DNA of 64,000 bases, taken from Streptomyces hayashii (lineage in GTDB: Bacteria; Actinomycetota; Actinomycetes; Streptomycetales; Streptomycetaceae). Below the pieces are notes generated by a model. That model did no database searches, was not told the DNA's origin, and saw nothing but the letters and a program-made list of their open reading frames with translations. The stretch is taken from the NCBI RefSeq assembly GCF_024539815.1, contig NZ_JAHHIU010000087.1, positions 1 through 64,000 of the forward strand, in the 5' to 3' direction. This document shows, piece by piece, positions 51,335 to 59,250 of the stretch (its first letter is position 1; every line of letters starts with the position of its first letter). The position numbers were made by a program, and so were the translations under genes.

Positions 51335-51844
51335 TCACCTTTGAGGCGGATGAGGCGGAGGAACCGGGAAGAGCAGGCAACTGCTGGTGGCGTGGGCGAG
51401 CAGACGGTCCTTCGCGTCGACCAACTGTGCTTGTGCGAGGGCGGTTTGGCGGCCCTTGTTGACGACCGTTCCGACGGCGCGCACCGTGCCCGTCTCCGCG
51501 GTGATCCGCCGCAGGAACTTCACCGTCAGGTCGAGTGAGGTGTACGCCATGCCTTGCGGGAGGGTGGTCTGGACGGCGCATCCGGCAGCGGAGTCCAGCA
51601 GGGTGGCGAAGACTCCGCCGTGCACGCTGCCGATCGGGTTGTAGTGCTCCTCGCCCGGCGTCAGGGAGAAGACGACCCTGCCGGGCTCCACCTCGTCCAG
51701 ACGGAAGTCGATGGCGGAGCCGATGGGCGCCCCCGGCAGTCGCCCCGCCTGCAACTCGCGCAGGAAGTCGATGCCGGCCATGCGTCCGGCGGCCTCCGCT
51801 GAGACCGCGGGATCCTCCCACTGGTACGTACGTGTTCGTCCCAC
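51335..51844 (-). CDS. PaaI family hotdog thioesterase
   Basis: A 169-residue hotdog-fold acyl-CoA thioesterase. The core motif is HYNPIGSVHGGVFATLLDSAAGCAV: NPIG-VHGG oxyanion turn followed by the catalytic Asp in LLDSAAG. The second half has LTVKFLRRI and GTVVNKGRQTALAQAQLVD, typical of PaaI enzymes. The GTG start at 51844 follows GGAGGG by about 10 bp. It diverges from an HxlR regulator across 62 bp that contain a perfect palindrome, so the regulator very likely controls it. The acyl group is unknown; neighbours include a CoA ligase. Confidence 0.88.
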   Translation of the reverse strand: MGRTRTYQWEDPAVSAEAAGRMAGIDFLRELQAGRLPGAPIGSAIDFRLDEVEPGRVVFSLTPGEEHYNPIGSVHGGVFATLLDSAAGCAVQTTLPQGMAYTSLDLTVKFLRRITAETGTVRAVGTVVNKGRQTALAQAQLVDAKDRLLAHATSSCLLFPVPPPHPPQR

Positions 51845-51876
51845 GACCGAGCGCCCTCCATCTGGCTTTTGCAGAT

Positions 51877-51888
51877 GAAGCTAGCTTC
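51877..51888. promoter_or_regulatory. Palindromic operator between PaaI and HxlR genes
   Basis: GAAGCTAGCTTC is a perfect 12-bp palindrome in the 62-bp divergent promoter region, 19 bp before the HxlR start and 33 bp before the thioesterase start. It is a likely HxlR autoregulatory site. Confidence 0.5.
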
Positions 51889-51906
51889 TCGCTCACCTGA
51901 CTGTCA

Positions 51907-52404
51907 ATGACGAAGTCAGAGGCCTACGATGGCTGGATGGAGTGGCTTGAGGCGAACACGGACAACTGCCCCGTCCAGCGAACACTCGACGTGGTCGGAG
52001 AGAAATGGACGTTGCTGATCCTGCGGGACGCCGTCAACGGAGTCCGCCGCTTCGACGACTTCCACCGCCACATCGGCCTGTCGGAGGCCGTCCTCAGCGA
52101 CCGCCTGAGGAAGCTGATCGCGGCCGGCATCCTGAAGACCGTCCCCTACCGGGAGCCGGGCAGCCGCTCCCGAAACGAGTACCGCCTGACCCGCAAGGGC
52201 TGGGACCTGTGGCCCGTCCTGATGGCGCTCAGGCAGTGGGGTGAGGCGTACGCCCTCGGCTCCGAGAGCCCTGTGCTGGACCTTCGCCACACCGACTGCG
52301 ACGCTCCGGTCCGCGTCGTCGTCGAGTGCTCCGAGGGGCACTCCACCCTGGCTCCTGGGCAGGTCACCGCCCGACTGGGACCCGGTGCACGGCTTCGGTC
52401 CTGA
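51907..52404 (+). CDS. HxlR family transcriptional regulator
   Basis: A 165-residue winged-HTH regulator. The HxlR domain covers about residues 18-112: NCPVQRTLDVVGEKWTLLIL, RDAVNGVRRFDDF, IGLSEAVLSDRLRKLIAAGI and YRLTRKGWDLWPVLMALRQWG, all hallmarks of the family (NCP-Cys, GxKWT and the TxxG wing). A short C-terminal extension contains CDAPVRVVVECSEGH, two Cys that could respond to redox or metal. It diverges from the PaaI thioesterase and probably controls it and itself through the palindrome at 51877. Confidence 0.92.
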   Translation: MTKSEAYDGWMEWLEANTDNCPVQRTLDVVGEKWTLLILRDAVNGVRRFDDFHRHIGLSEAVLSDRLRKLIAAGILKTVPYREPGSRSRNEYRLTRKGWDLWPVLMALRQWGEAYALGSESPVLDLRHTDCDAPVRVVVECSEGHSTLAPGQVTARLGPGARLRS

Positions 52405-52426
52405 CCCGGCGCTCGGCGGCGACACG

Positions 52427-52650
52427 TCAGAACCGGCCCGCGTCGGGGGTGGCCACGGGCTTGCCCTCGTGCACGACGGTCCTCGCGACGCCGGTCCGCA
52501 GGGGCGCGTGGACCAGGTGAGAGCGCGGCCCGACGGCCCAGCAGGCGAACATCGTCCCGCCGGAGCCGATGTCGTGGACGGCTCCCGTCAACCAGAGCGG
52601 GTCCCTCGCGGCCACCGGCACACAGGTGACCGAGGCGTGGCGGCGACCAG
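52427..52650 (-). pseudogene. Degenerate C-terminal gene fragment
   Basis: A minus-strand frame ending at 52427 reads DPLWLTGAVHDIGSGGTMFA, CWAVGPRSHLVHAPLRTGVA and RTVVHEGKPVATPDAGRF, with GC-rich third positions. It joins upstream to the broken acyl-CoA dehydrogenase without a start. I do not recognise the family. Confidence 0.35.
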
Positions 52651-53332
52651 GTCGCCCAGGCAAGATCGTCCGGCCCCGACTCGGCTGACCCCTGCGGACC
52701 CAGGACGGTGGCCCGGGCGAGTTCACGGCGGTCTCCATGTCGGCCAGCAGAAACGCGACGCCCTGGTGACCGGCGATCGGCTCTGTCCGAAGGTCTCCCG
52801 CTGTTGCGCGTACGCGAGCGCGTCGTCGAGGGCGCCCTGCGCGAGGCCTACGGCGACGGCTGCGATGCCTAGCCGGCCCGCGTCCAGCCCGGCGAGGGCG
52901 ATCGGCAGGCCCTGTCCCTCCTCGGAGCCGACGTGCGGCTCCGACAGGCAGTAGGCGCCGAGCAGTTCACCGCCGAGCATGCCGGGCAGCCGGTTCCGGC
53001 GCTGTTCGTCGGCGCCGTACCCGGCCAGGGCGAAGCTGGACGGGGTGTGCACGCTCAGTCCGACTCCCACGCTCGCCCAGCGGGCCGAGATCTCCTCGAC
53101 GACCTGGAGGTAGACCTCGTAGGGCGGACCGTCGCCCCCTTACTCCTCGGGGTAGGGAAGTCTGAGGAGTACGAGGGCGGCCGAGTGTGCTGAAGACGTC
53201 GCGCGGGAAGCGCTCGGCGGCCTCGTCGGCGGCGGCCCGGGGGGCGAGGGCACCCTCGACGATCTCCCGGGTCAGGTCGAGCAGTTCGGCCGCCTCCTCG
53301 CTGGGCAGCAGGCAGGACACGTGCGCCGTCAT
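52651..53332 (-). pseudogene. Broken acyl-CoA dehydrogenase
   Basis: ATG at 53332 overlaps the stop of the CoA ligase (ATGA), so the intact gene was coupled to it. The N-terminus MTAHVSCLLPSEEAAELLD is in frame; a frameshift near 53170-53190 leads to LPYPEE, where TAA at 53142-53140 replaces the expected Tyr of PEEYGG. SARWASVGVGLSVHTPSSFA and LGAYCLSEPHVGSE follow, then about 90 residues of the central beta-domain are missing before DAGRLGIAAVAVGLAQGALD and QQRETFGQ. Another frameshift gives GHQGVAFLLADMETAV, and yet another ELARATVL. The C-terminal helices are absent. It is clearly non-functional. Confidence 0.8.
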
Positions 53333-55044
53333 GAGTTCGTCTCGCGAGTCGGATCGGTCGGCGGTCGGCCGGTTGTCTGCGCGCGCTGTCGGCGCAGCAG
53401 GAAGCGCTGGATCTTCCCGCTGGGTGTCTTGGGCAGTCGGTCGGTGAAGTGCACCGCTCGCGGGTAGGCGTGGGCGGCGAACTTCCGCTTGACGAGTTGC
53501 TGGAGTTCCGTCACCAGTTCCTCGCCGGGCGGTGTTCCGGGACGCAGCACGACGTACGCCTCCAGCACCTCGCCGCGCAGGGTGTCGGGGACGCCGATGA
53601 CGGCTGCTTCCAGCACCCGTTCGTGCTGCACGAGCACGCTTTCGACATCGAAAGGGCCGATGCGGTATCCGGCCATGATGATCACGTCGTCGTCGCGGGA
53701 GGAGAAGAAGAAGCAGCCGTTGTGGTCCCTGGAGCCGGCGTCGCCCGTGAGGCACCAGCGGCCGTCGGCGGTGAAACGCTCTGCGGTCTTCTCCGGGGCG
53801 TCCAGATACCCGGTGAACCACAGCAGCGGGCTGTCCGGCACGCTGAGGGCCACTCGGCCGAGGGTGCCGGGTGGGGCGGGTTCGTCCCGCTCCTCGTACA
53901 GCACCTCGGCCGACCAGCCGGGCAGCGGTCGGCCCATCGAGCCGGGCGGCACCGGTGTCCGGACGGCGTCGGCCCAGGCCGCGGCGACGACCATGCCGTG
54001 CTCGGTCTGCCCGTAGTGATCCCGCACTGCCACGCCCAGGGCCTTCTCCGACCACTCGACGACCTCCGGGGTGAGCGGCTCGCCGGCGGAGGAGGCCCGC
54101 CGCAGGCGTACCCCCTCGGGGACCGGGTCCGTCGCGGCGCGCAGGCTGCGGTAGACCGTCGGCGCGGCCGCGAAGTTGGTGACACCGAAAACCGCCATGA
54201 CCTGCCAGGTCAGGGCCGGGCTGAAGCCGGCGTGCAGCAGCAGGCTGCGGCGTCCGGCCGCCAGCGGGCCGAGTATCGCGTAGTAGAGGCCGTACGCCCA
54301 TCCGGGGTCGGCGGCGTTCCAGAACACGTCGTTCTCGCGGACGTCGAGGCCGAACTCCAGATAGGCCTGAAACGAGGCCAGGGCCTTGACAGGCACCAGG
54401 ACGCCTTTGGGGGCGCCGGTGGTGCCCGAGGTGAACAGCAGGACCAGCGGGGCGTCCGCGCCCGTCGAGGCCGGGCGGCCCTGCGGTTCATCACCGGAGT
54501 ATCGGGAGAGCAGTTCACCGAACGACAGCTCCGCGCCCTCGGGGGCTCCGCCCGCGACCACAGACAGCCAGGGCTGGTCGGCGGGCATGTCCTCCCCGGG
54601 CGCGAGTTTGCCCCGCTGGTCCGCGTCGACCACGACGGCCTTCGCTCCGCTCGCGCCGAGCCGCAGGGCCACCGCGGACGGCGCGAAGGCGGTGAACAGC
54701 GGTACGTGCACGGCCCCGCGGCGCCAGATGCCCAGCAGGGCCACGACCAGATCGGCAGACTTGCCCATCAGGGTGGCGACCGCGTCGCCGCGCTCGACGC
54801 CCAGGTCGGCGAGGGCGGCGGCGAACCTGGCAGAGTCGCGGCGCAGCGCTCCGTACGTCAGGTCCGTGGCTGTCAGGTCCTTCTCGACGACCGTGAAGGC
54901 CACGGAGTCCGCGGGATGCCGGTCGCAGAGCAGTTCGGCGGCGCAGGCGTCCGGAGCGCCGAAGAGGCCGAGCAACTCCCGCACTCGGTCTTCCGGCGCT
55001 CCGCCGGCGGTCGCGGTCACCACTGGGTCTGGTCCTTCGTTCAT
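53329..55044 (-). CDS. Acyl-CoA ligase (AMP-binding, medium-chain/acetyl-CoA synthetase-like)
   Basis: A 571-residue ANL-superfamily enzyme that forms acyl-CoA from a carboxylate, ATP and CoA. Motifs: P-loop FTSGTTGAPKG (204-214), aromatic/gate segment NAADPGWAYG, YGQTEHG (344-350), TGDAGSRD, the hinge RIGPFDVE and the C-terminal Lys544 in KTPSGKIQR. The sequence resembles acyl-CoA synthetases of the AcsA/ACSM type. ATG 55044 follows AGGAG; an earlier Met would enter the regulator promoter. The next gene in its operon, an acyl-CoA dehydrogenase, is broken, so the pathway is probably inactive or rerouted. It diverges from a GAF-LuxR regulator. Confidence 0.9.
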   Translation of the reverse strand: MNEGPDPVVTATAGGAPEDRVRELLGLFGAPDACAAELLCDRHPADSVAFTVVEKDLTATDLTYGALRRDSARFAAALADLGVERGDAVATLMGKSADLVVALLGIWRRGAVHVPLFTAFAPSAVALRLGASGAKAVVVDADQRGKLAPGEDMPADQPWLSVVAGGAPEGAELSFGELLSRYSGDEPQGRPASTGADAPLVLLFTSGTTGAPKGVLVPVKALASFQAYLEFGLDVRENDVFWNAADPGWAYGLYYAILGPLAAGRRSLLLHAGFSPALTWQVMAVFGVTNFAAAPTVYRSLRAATDPVPEGVRLRRASSAGEPLTPEVVEWSEKALGVAVRDHYGQTEHGMVVAAAWADAVRTPVPPGSMGRPLPGWSAEVLYEERDEPAPPGTLGRVALSVPDSPLLWFTGYLDAPEKTAERFTADGRWCLTGDAGSRDHNGCFFFSSRDDDVIIMAGYRIGPFDVESVLVQHERVLEAAVIGVPDTLRGEVLEAYVVLRPGTPPGEELVTELQQLVKRKFAAHAYPRAVHFTDRLPKTPSGKIQRFLLRRQRAQTTGRPPTDPTRETNS

Positions 55045-55132
55045 GGCCACGCAGTCTCCTGTCCAATTCCGCCGGTGCTCTATGGCGTGGGTGTTACGGC
55101 GGTTTATGCTCCGCATCACGACGACGGCGCAC

Positions 55133-55150
55133 TACCCCCGGAAAGGGGTA
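55133..55150. promoter_or_regulatory. Inverted repeat TACCCC-N6-GGGGTA in the divergent promoter
   Basis: Perfect 6-bp arms (55133-55138 and 55145-55150) sit 7 bp before the GAF-LuxR start, overlapping its Shine-Dalgarno, and about 90 bp from the CoA ligase start. It may be a regulator site or a leader hairpin that hides the ribosome binding site. Confidence 0.35.
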
Positions 55151-55156
55151 CGGGTG

Positions 55157-56014
55157 ATGCACTCCAACCCCGACGCCCTTCTACGTCCCGATGACCGCGA
55201 CGCGATCCGGCAGGCGCTCCGCCAGGTCCACGACCGCTCCGACATTCCCGTCCTGTTCGGCGGGCAGGTGGAGAACAGGCTGCTGAGCCTGTCGCAGTTC
55301 ATCGGTGTGCGTACGGCCGGTCTGCGCGGCCTCAGCGTGCGCGCCGAGGCCGGACTGGGCGGCCGGGTCCTCATCACGGGGCAGCCGGCCAAGGTGACCG
55401 ACTACAGGTCGGCCCGCTCGATCACGCACGACTACGACCGGCCCGTGCTGACGGAGGGGATCCGCTCCCTCCTCGCCGTGCCCGTCGTGGTGTCCGGCGC
55501 GGTGCGCGCGGTGCTCTACGGGGCCAGTCGCGGCCCAGCCCCGCTCGGAGACCGGGCGATCGACGCGGTCGCCGACGCCTCCCGGCGACTGGCCGGCGAG
55601 CTGCACATCCGTGACGAGGTCGACCACCGCCTGCGCCTGCTGCACGCCGCGCAGGGCAACGCCATCGACGGGCACCGGGGCCTGCCAATGGACGAACTAC
55701 GTCAGGTGCATGCAGAGATGCGGCGCCTGGCCCAGCAGGTGCCCGACGAGGACCTGCGCGGACGGCTGCTCGACATGGCCGGAAGACTGGCAGGGCCGTC
55801 CACCGCGCCCTCCCCGGGCCCGCGGCTGGCGCCCCGGGAACTCGATGTCCTGGTGCAGGTGGCGCTGGGCTGCAACAACGCCGAAACCGGGCGCAGGCTT
55901 TCGCTGCTGCCCGAAACCGTCAAGTCGTATCTGCGCAGCGCGATGCGCAAGCTGGGAGCCAGCACCCGCTTCGAGGCAGTGGTCGCCGCACGCCGACAGG
56001 GTCTGATGCCTTAG
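55157..56014 (+). CDS. GAF domain LuxR-type transcriptional regulator
   Basis: A 285-residue regulator. An N-terminal GAF-like sensor (about 20-155) includes GLGGRVLITGQPAKVTDYRS and GIRSLLAVPVVVSGAVRAVL, followed by a helical linker and a C-terminal LuxR HTH (about 222-280: LAPRELDVLVQVALGCNNAE, then LSLLPETVKSYLRSAMRKLG). The HTH replaces the usual ANKEIA with CNNAETG. ATG 55157 has AGGGG 8 bp upstream. It diverges from the CoA ligase across 112 bp. Regulators of this architecture often sit beside acyl-CoA ligase/dehydrogenase operons, so it probably controls the neighbouring operon. Confidence 0.87.
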   Translation: MHSNPDALLRPDDRDAIRQALRQVHDRSDIPVLFGGQVENRLLSLSQFIGVRTAGLRGLSVRAEAGLGGRVLITGQPAKVTDYRSARSITHDYDRPVLTEGIRSLLAVPVVVSGAVRAVLYGASRGPAPLGDRAIDAVADASRRLAGELHIRDEVDHRLRLLHAAQGNAIDGHRGLPMDELRQVHAEMRRLAQQVPDEDLRGRLLDMAGRLAGPSTAPSPGPRLAPRELDVLVQVALGCNNAETGRRLSLLPETVKSYLRSAMRKLGASTRFEAVVAARRQGLMP

Positions 56015-56205
56015 CCGTCCCGTTCTGAGCGGAGTCTCGAAGGTCAGGAGTTTCTGCGCGCACTGCGGGGCGGGACGCGGCGGTTCCTCCGCGTCGGTGG
56101 GCCGTGGCTGGGCGAGGGTGTGCGCCGTCTACTGGCTGCGTTCCTTTGCCCGGAGACCGGACCGCCCGGGGTGGGCGATGAGAACCGACGGGGACTTGCC
56201 GCATG

Positions 56206-56245
56206 GAAACCGACCGGTGTACCGTCGTGGAAACCGATCGGTTTC
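56206..56245. promoter_or_regulatory. Tandem TetR-type operators upstream of the NmrA-like gene
   Basis: Site 2 (56230-56245) is GAAACCGATCGGTTTC, a perfect 16-bp palindrome. Site 1 (56206-56221), GAAACCGACCGGTGTA, is the same element with three changes in the right half. They are spaced 24 bp apart, about two helical turns. A TAGCGT box at 56273 could be the -10. The cognate regulator is not adjacent. The rest of 56015-56385 holds nothing else that I can assign. Confidence 0.6.
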
Positions 56246-56385
56246 TCGTCATGTGGCTTTCGGGTGGCGGCGTAGCGTCATCCGGTCGGAGCCGTTGACC
56301 ATCAAGCAGGCGCTGAGATCAGCCCCGAACGTGCCGCTTCCGACGTGCGTTGATCGTGCGCACCCGACCCCCGGAGTCAAGAACC

Positions 56386-57483
56386 ATGTCCTCCCATGCC
56401 ACCTCGGCCGTCTTCGTCATCGGAGGCACAGGGGCCCAGGGAATGCCCGTCGTCCGCGCTCTTGTCGAAGACAAGAAGTACTCCGTCCGGGTCCTCACCC
56501 GGGATGCCACCTCGGCCCGGGCGCAGGAACTCCTCGCGCTCGGCAACGTCTCCATCCTCGAAGGCACGTTCGCCGACGAGGATGTGCTCCGCGAGGGATT
56601 CCGGAGCTGTGACGGGGCGTTCATCAACATCGATGGGTTCAACACCGGAGAGAAGACCGAGACCTACTGGGCCATCCGCAGTTATGAGATAGCGATCGAG
56701 GAAGGAATCAAGTTCTTCGTCTACGGAAACCTCGACTACGCCCTCAAGAAGTCAGGCTATGACTCCAGGTTCCGCGCGGGCCACTATGACGGCAAGGGCC
56801 GGATGGCCGAATGGGTACTGTTCCAGAACCAGGAGAACAGTGACCGGATGGGAGCGGCGGTCTTCACGTCAGGTCCCTACATCGAGATGGTGATATCGCC
56901 GCTCACGCCCATGACGCCCAGCGTCGAGGACGGCGTCGTCACGTGGCGTGTTCCGCTCGGCGAGGGAGCCGTTCCGCACGTGTCTCTCGACGACTGCGGA
57001 TTCTATGTCCGCTGGCTCTTCGACCATCCGGAACGCGCCAACGGTATGGACCTCGAAGTGGCCATCGACCACATGGCCTATGCCGATATGGCCGCGGCTT
57101 TCGAGAAGGTCACCGGGCATCCGGCGCGGTACATCGACACTGATCTGGAGGCCTATTGGGGCGGTCCGGACCTCAGGAATGTCGCTGATCACCCAGCCGG
57201 CTACAATGCCGACCCCAACGACAAGAGCACGATGAGCTTCCGTGACAATTTCACGGGCTTCTGGAACGTGTGGAAGCACGGAATCATCACCAGGGACTAC
57301 GCCTTGCTCGACGAAATTCACCCCAACAGGATCAGAAGCGCTGAGGAATGGTTCCGACGCGAGGACCGGTTGGGAAGGGAACTCGGCAAGGGAAGTCTCT
57401 GGGAGAGGGTCCAGCCGGAGAACTGGACCCTGGAATCCGCAGTCCTCAAGAGCAGCGCGGATTTCCGGACGGGAAAGCTGTAG
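56386..57483 (+). CDS. NmrA-like NAD(P)-binding protein (atypical SDR), low GC
   Basis: A 365-residue atypical short-chain dehydrogenase. The N-terminal nucleotide motif is FVIGGTGAQGMPVVRALVED (residues ~9-28), followed by VRVLTRDATSARA and the NmrA-type EGTFADED region. No YxxxK catalytic pair is evident, as in NmrA sensors of NADP/NAD+ ratio, although some family members are reductases. GGAG at 56373-56376 is 9 bp before ATG 56386. Base composition is unlike the neighbours: by hand count bases 56641-56760 are 62/120 GC (52%), with codons such as ATA, AAA and TTT. This suggests recent horizontal acquisition. Two TetR-type operators lie upstream. Confidence 0.8.
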   Translation: MSSHATSAVFVIGGTGAQGMPVVRALVEDKKYSVRVLTRDATSARAQELLALGNVSILEGTFADEDVLREGFRSCDGAFINIDGFNTGEKTETYWAIRSYEIAIEEGIKFFVYGNLDYALKKSGYDSRFRAGHYDGKGRMAEWVLFQNQENSDRMGAAVFTSGPYIEMVISPLTPMTPSVEDGVVTWRVPLGEGAVPHVSLDDCGFYVRWLFDHPERANGMDLEVAIDHMAYADMAAAFEKVTGHPARYIDTDLEAYWGGPDLRNVADHPAGYNADPNDKSTMSFRDNFTGFWNVWKHGIITRDYALLDEIHPNRIRSAEEWFRREDRLGRELGKGSLWERVQPENWTLESAVLKSSADFRTGKL

Positions 57484-57763
57484 ACGGACATGATCGGCCC
57501 TGCTCAGGGCCCGTCCAACGCCGTAGGAGCAGGCGATCGGGCACCCGCGGGGCGGAGTACTTCACGCCGTCGCCGTGTCGTACGCACCGGACACCGGTGC
57601 GCGCGGCTCACTGGCCCGGTGGGGCGGCTGAACCCAGGAGGTAGTCAGCGAGGCGCCGACGGCTGCCGCTGTGCTGACGCTCCGAACCTTCGTCGTGCCC
57701 GGGGTGGAGCAGGGTGAGTGCCGGGGACGAAGCGGCCGGTGCTCCGGGATGCCAAGGCGGCGC

Positions 57764-58759
57764 CTACGTCGTCTCGCGCTGGATGAGCGAGAGGATGTCG
57801 CCCGCTTCGGGGCGGCTCGACCTTGTCGTGGTCGCCGCGCCGAGCGTCGACAAAGTGCTGGTGGTGAGATTGCGGGCCGCTGCGGTGAGGTCCATCCCGA
57901 TGGTGGTCAGGGCGGGTACGGCGAGCGAGCTCACGGGGAGGTCGTCGACGCCGATCAGCGCCAGGTCGTCCGGGACTGCGATGTGCTGCGTGCGGCAGTT
58001 GGCCAGGACGGCGAGAGCGATCAGATCGTTGAAGGCGGCGACTGCCGTGACCGGGGCGGCGCCCTGCGTCCACTCCGTGACGGCGTCCCGGGCACTGGAC
58101 CGCGAATAGCGCATGCTGACGACCTGCGGCGCCGGCAGCCCCAGTGCGTCGCAGGCCCGGGTGGCTCCCTGGAGGCGCGGCTGACAGAAGGGGCGCTCTC
58201 GTGGGTCGTCAACCGCGCCGTAGCCGATGTGTCGGTGCCCGCGCGCGGCGAGGTGCTCGATCTGCAGGCGTCCGATGTCTTCCTGGTTCAGCCCGGTCAG
58301 GCGGGTGTTGTCCGGGGTGAATACGCCGTCGATCAGCGGGATTTCCGCCCGCTCCAGTGACATCGCGTCGGCGGGCGGCAGGCTGCCGAAGGCGACGACC
58401 ACCGCCGGTTGGACGTGCTGCCACAACTCGGCCAGCGGCGTGGCCGTCCGGTCGTGGTGCAGGTACACACAGGTGTAACCGGCCTCGCCCAGCGACCGGC
58501 CGAGGGCCAGTTTGAACTGTTCCATGGCCTCGGCGACGGGGAGGTCCGGAACCACGCAGAGCACGACGTTGCTGCGGCCTTTGCGGAGCGCGCGGCCGGC
58601 TCCCGACGGTACGTAGCCGAGGCGCTTCGCCGTCTCCAGTACGCGACGGCGGGTCTCCGCGGAGAGGCCGTGCTCGTCCCTGCCGTTGAGCACGAAGCTG
58701 ACGGTGGTCTGTGAGACCCCGGCCTCGCGTGCCACGTCCTTGCTGGTGACTCTTGGCAA
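57764..58759 (-). CDS. LacI family transcriptional regulator
   Basis: A 331-residue repressor. N-terminal HTH and hinge: VTSKDVAREAGVSQTTVSFV (residues 4-23) and RRRVLETAKRLGYVPSGAGR. The periplasmic-binding-protein-like effector domain (60-331) includes NVVLCVVPDL, LIDGVFTPDN, HRHIGYGAVDD and ALIGVDDLPVS. The ligand could be a sugar, nucleoside or other small molecule. It is transcribed away from the peptide-type ABC transporter operon, with a perfect palindrome in the shared control region, so it probably represses that operon and itself. The Shine-Dalgarno (GAGG) precedes ATG 58759. Confidence 0.92.
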   Translation of the reverse strand: MPRVTSKDVAREAGVSQTTVSFVLNGRDEHGLSAETRRRVLETAKRLGYVPSGAGRALRKGRSNVVLCVVPDLPVAEAMEQFKLALGRSLGEAGYTCVYLHHDRTATPLAELWQHVQPAVVVAFGSLPPADAMSLERAEIPLIDGVFTPDNTRLTGLNQEDIGRLQIEHLAARGHRHIGYGAVDDPRERPFCQPRLQGATRACDALGLPAPQVVSMRYSRSSARDAVTEWTQGAAPVTAVAAFNDLIALAVLANCRTQHIAVPDDLALIGVDDLPVSSLAVPALTTIGMDLTAAARNLTTSTLSTLGAATTTRSSRPEAGDILSLIQRETT

Positions 58760-58819
58760 TGCCCCTCCCGACCTCTTGCCACGCCTTCACGCACAGGCTA
58801 CGGTACGGCCACCAGCGAG

Positions 58820-58835
58820 TCTAATACGTATTAGA
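58820..58835. promoter_or_regulatory. LacI operator (16-bp perfect palindrome)
   Basis: TCTAATACGTATTAGA lies 61 bp upstream of the LacI gene start. Its AT-richness stands out against the surrounding GC-rich DNA, and its CG-centred symmetry is typical of LacI-family operators. Confidence 0.75.
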
Positions 58836-58970
58836 TCGCCGCATCGGTCGCCGCAATGGCCCGTAGGGGATGGACGCCCCTGCACCCGTTCTGCCCGAGC
58901 CGCCCACCCTCAGCTGATCACTGTCTTCGTACGTGCCGACGGGGTGGATCCTCACGAAGAGAGATCTGTC

Positions 58971-59126
58971 ATGGACGACACGATCCCTGTCAGCGCCGAC
59001 GCGACGCCCGGCCGCGTGGCGTCGCCGCCGATCCGGTCTCATGACCGCGACCCTTCCGCGTCACGCCGCTTCGACGATTCCGGGCCTGCCTGCTCGCGCG
59101 TCGGACCTGTCCTGACCCGCACCTGA
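58971..59126 (+). CDS. Possible small ORF in the LacI-transporter spacer
   Basis: A 51-codon frame starts at ATG 58971 after GAAGAGAGA and begins MDDTIPVSADATPGR. Third positions are GC-rich at first, but no domain is recognisable. It may be a leader peptide of the transporter operon or chance. The rest of the 58760-59250 gap is non-coding apart from the LacI operator. Confidence 0.25.
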   Translation: MDDTIPVSADATPGRVASPPIRSHDRDPSASRRFDDSGPACSRVGPVLTRT

Positions 59127-59250
59127 TGGGGCCGGCGGGCACTCGCCATGGGCCGAGCGGACCGACCGGCGACCCCGCATCCCCACCCAAGTGACCACCG
59201 CGTATCGACACGCGACTCGTGGCCCAGTTGAGACTTCCAGGAGAAGACGC

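Noticed and set aside
57648..57763. Longer 3' end or overlapping gene after the LacI repressor
   Set aside because: Other minus-strand frames there are Arg/His-rich with no homology; the LacI protein ends at its normal length.
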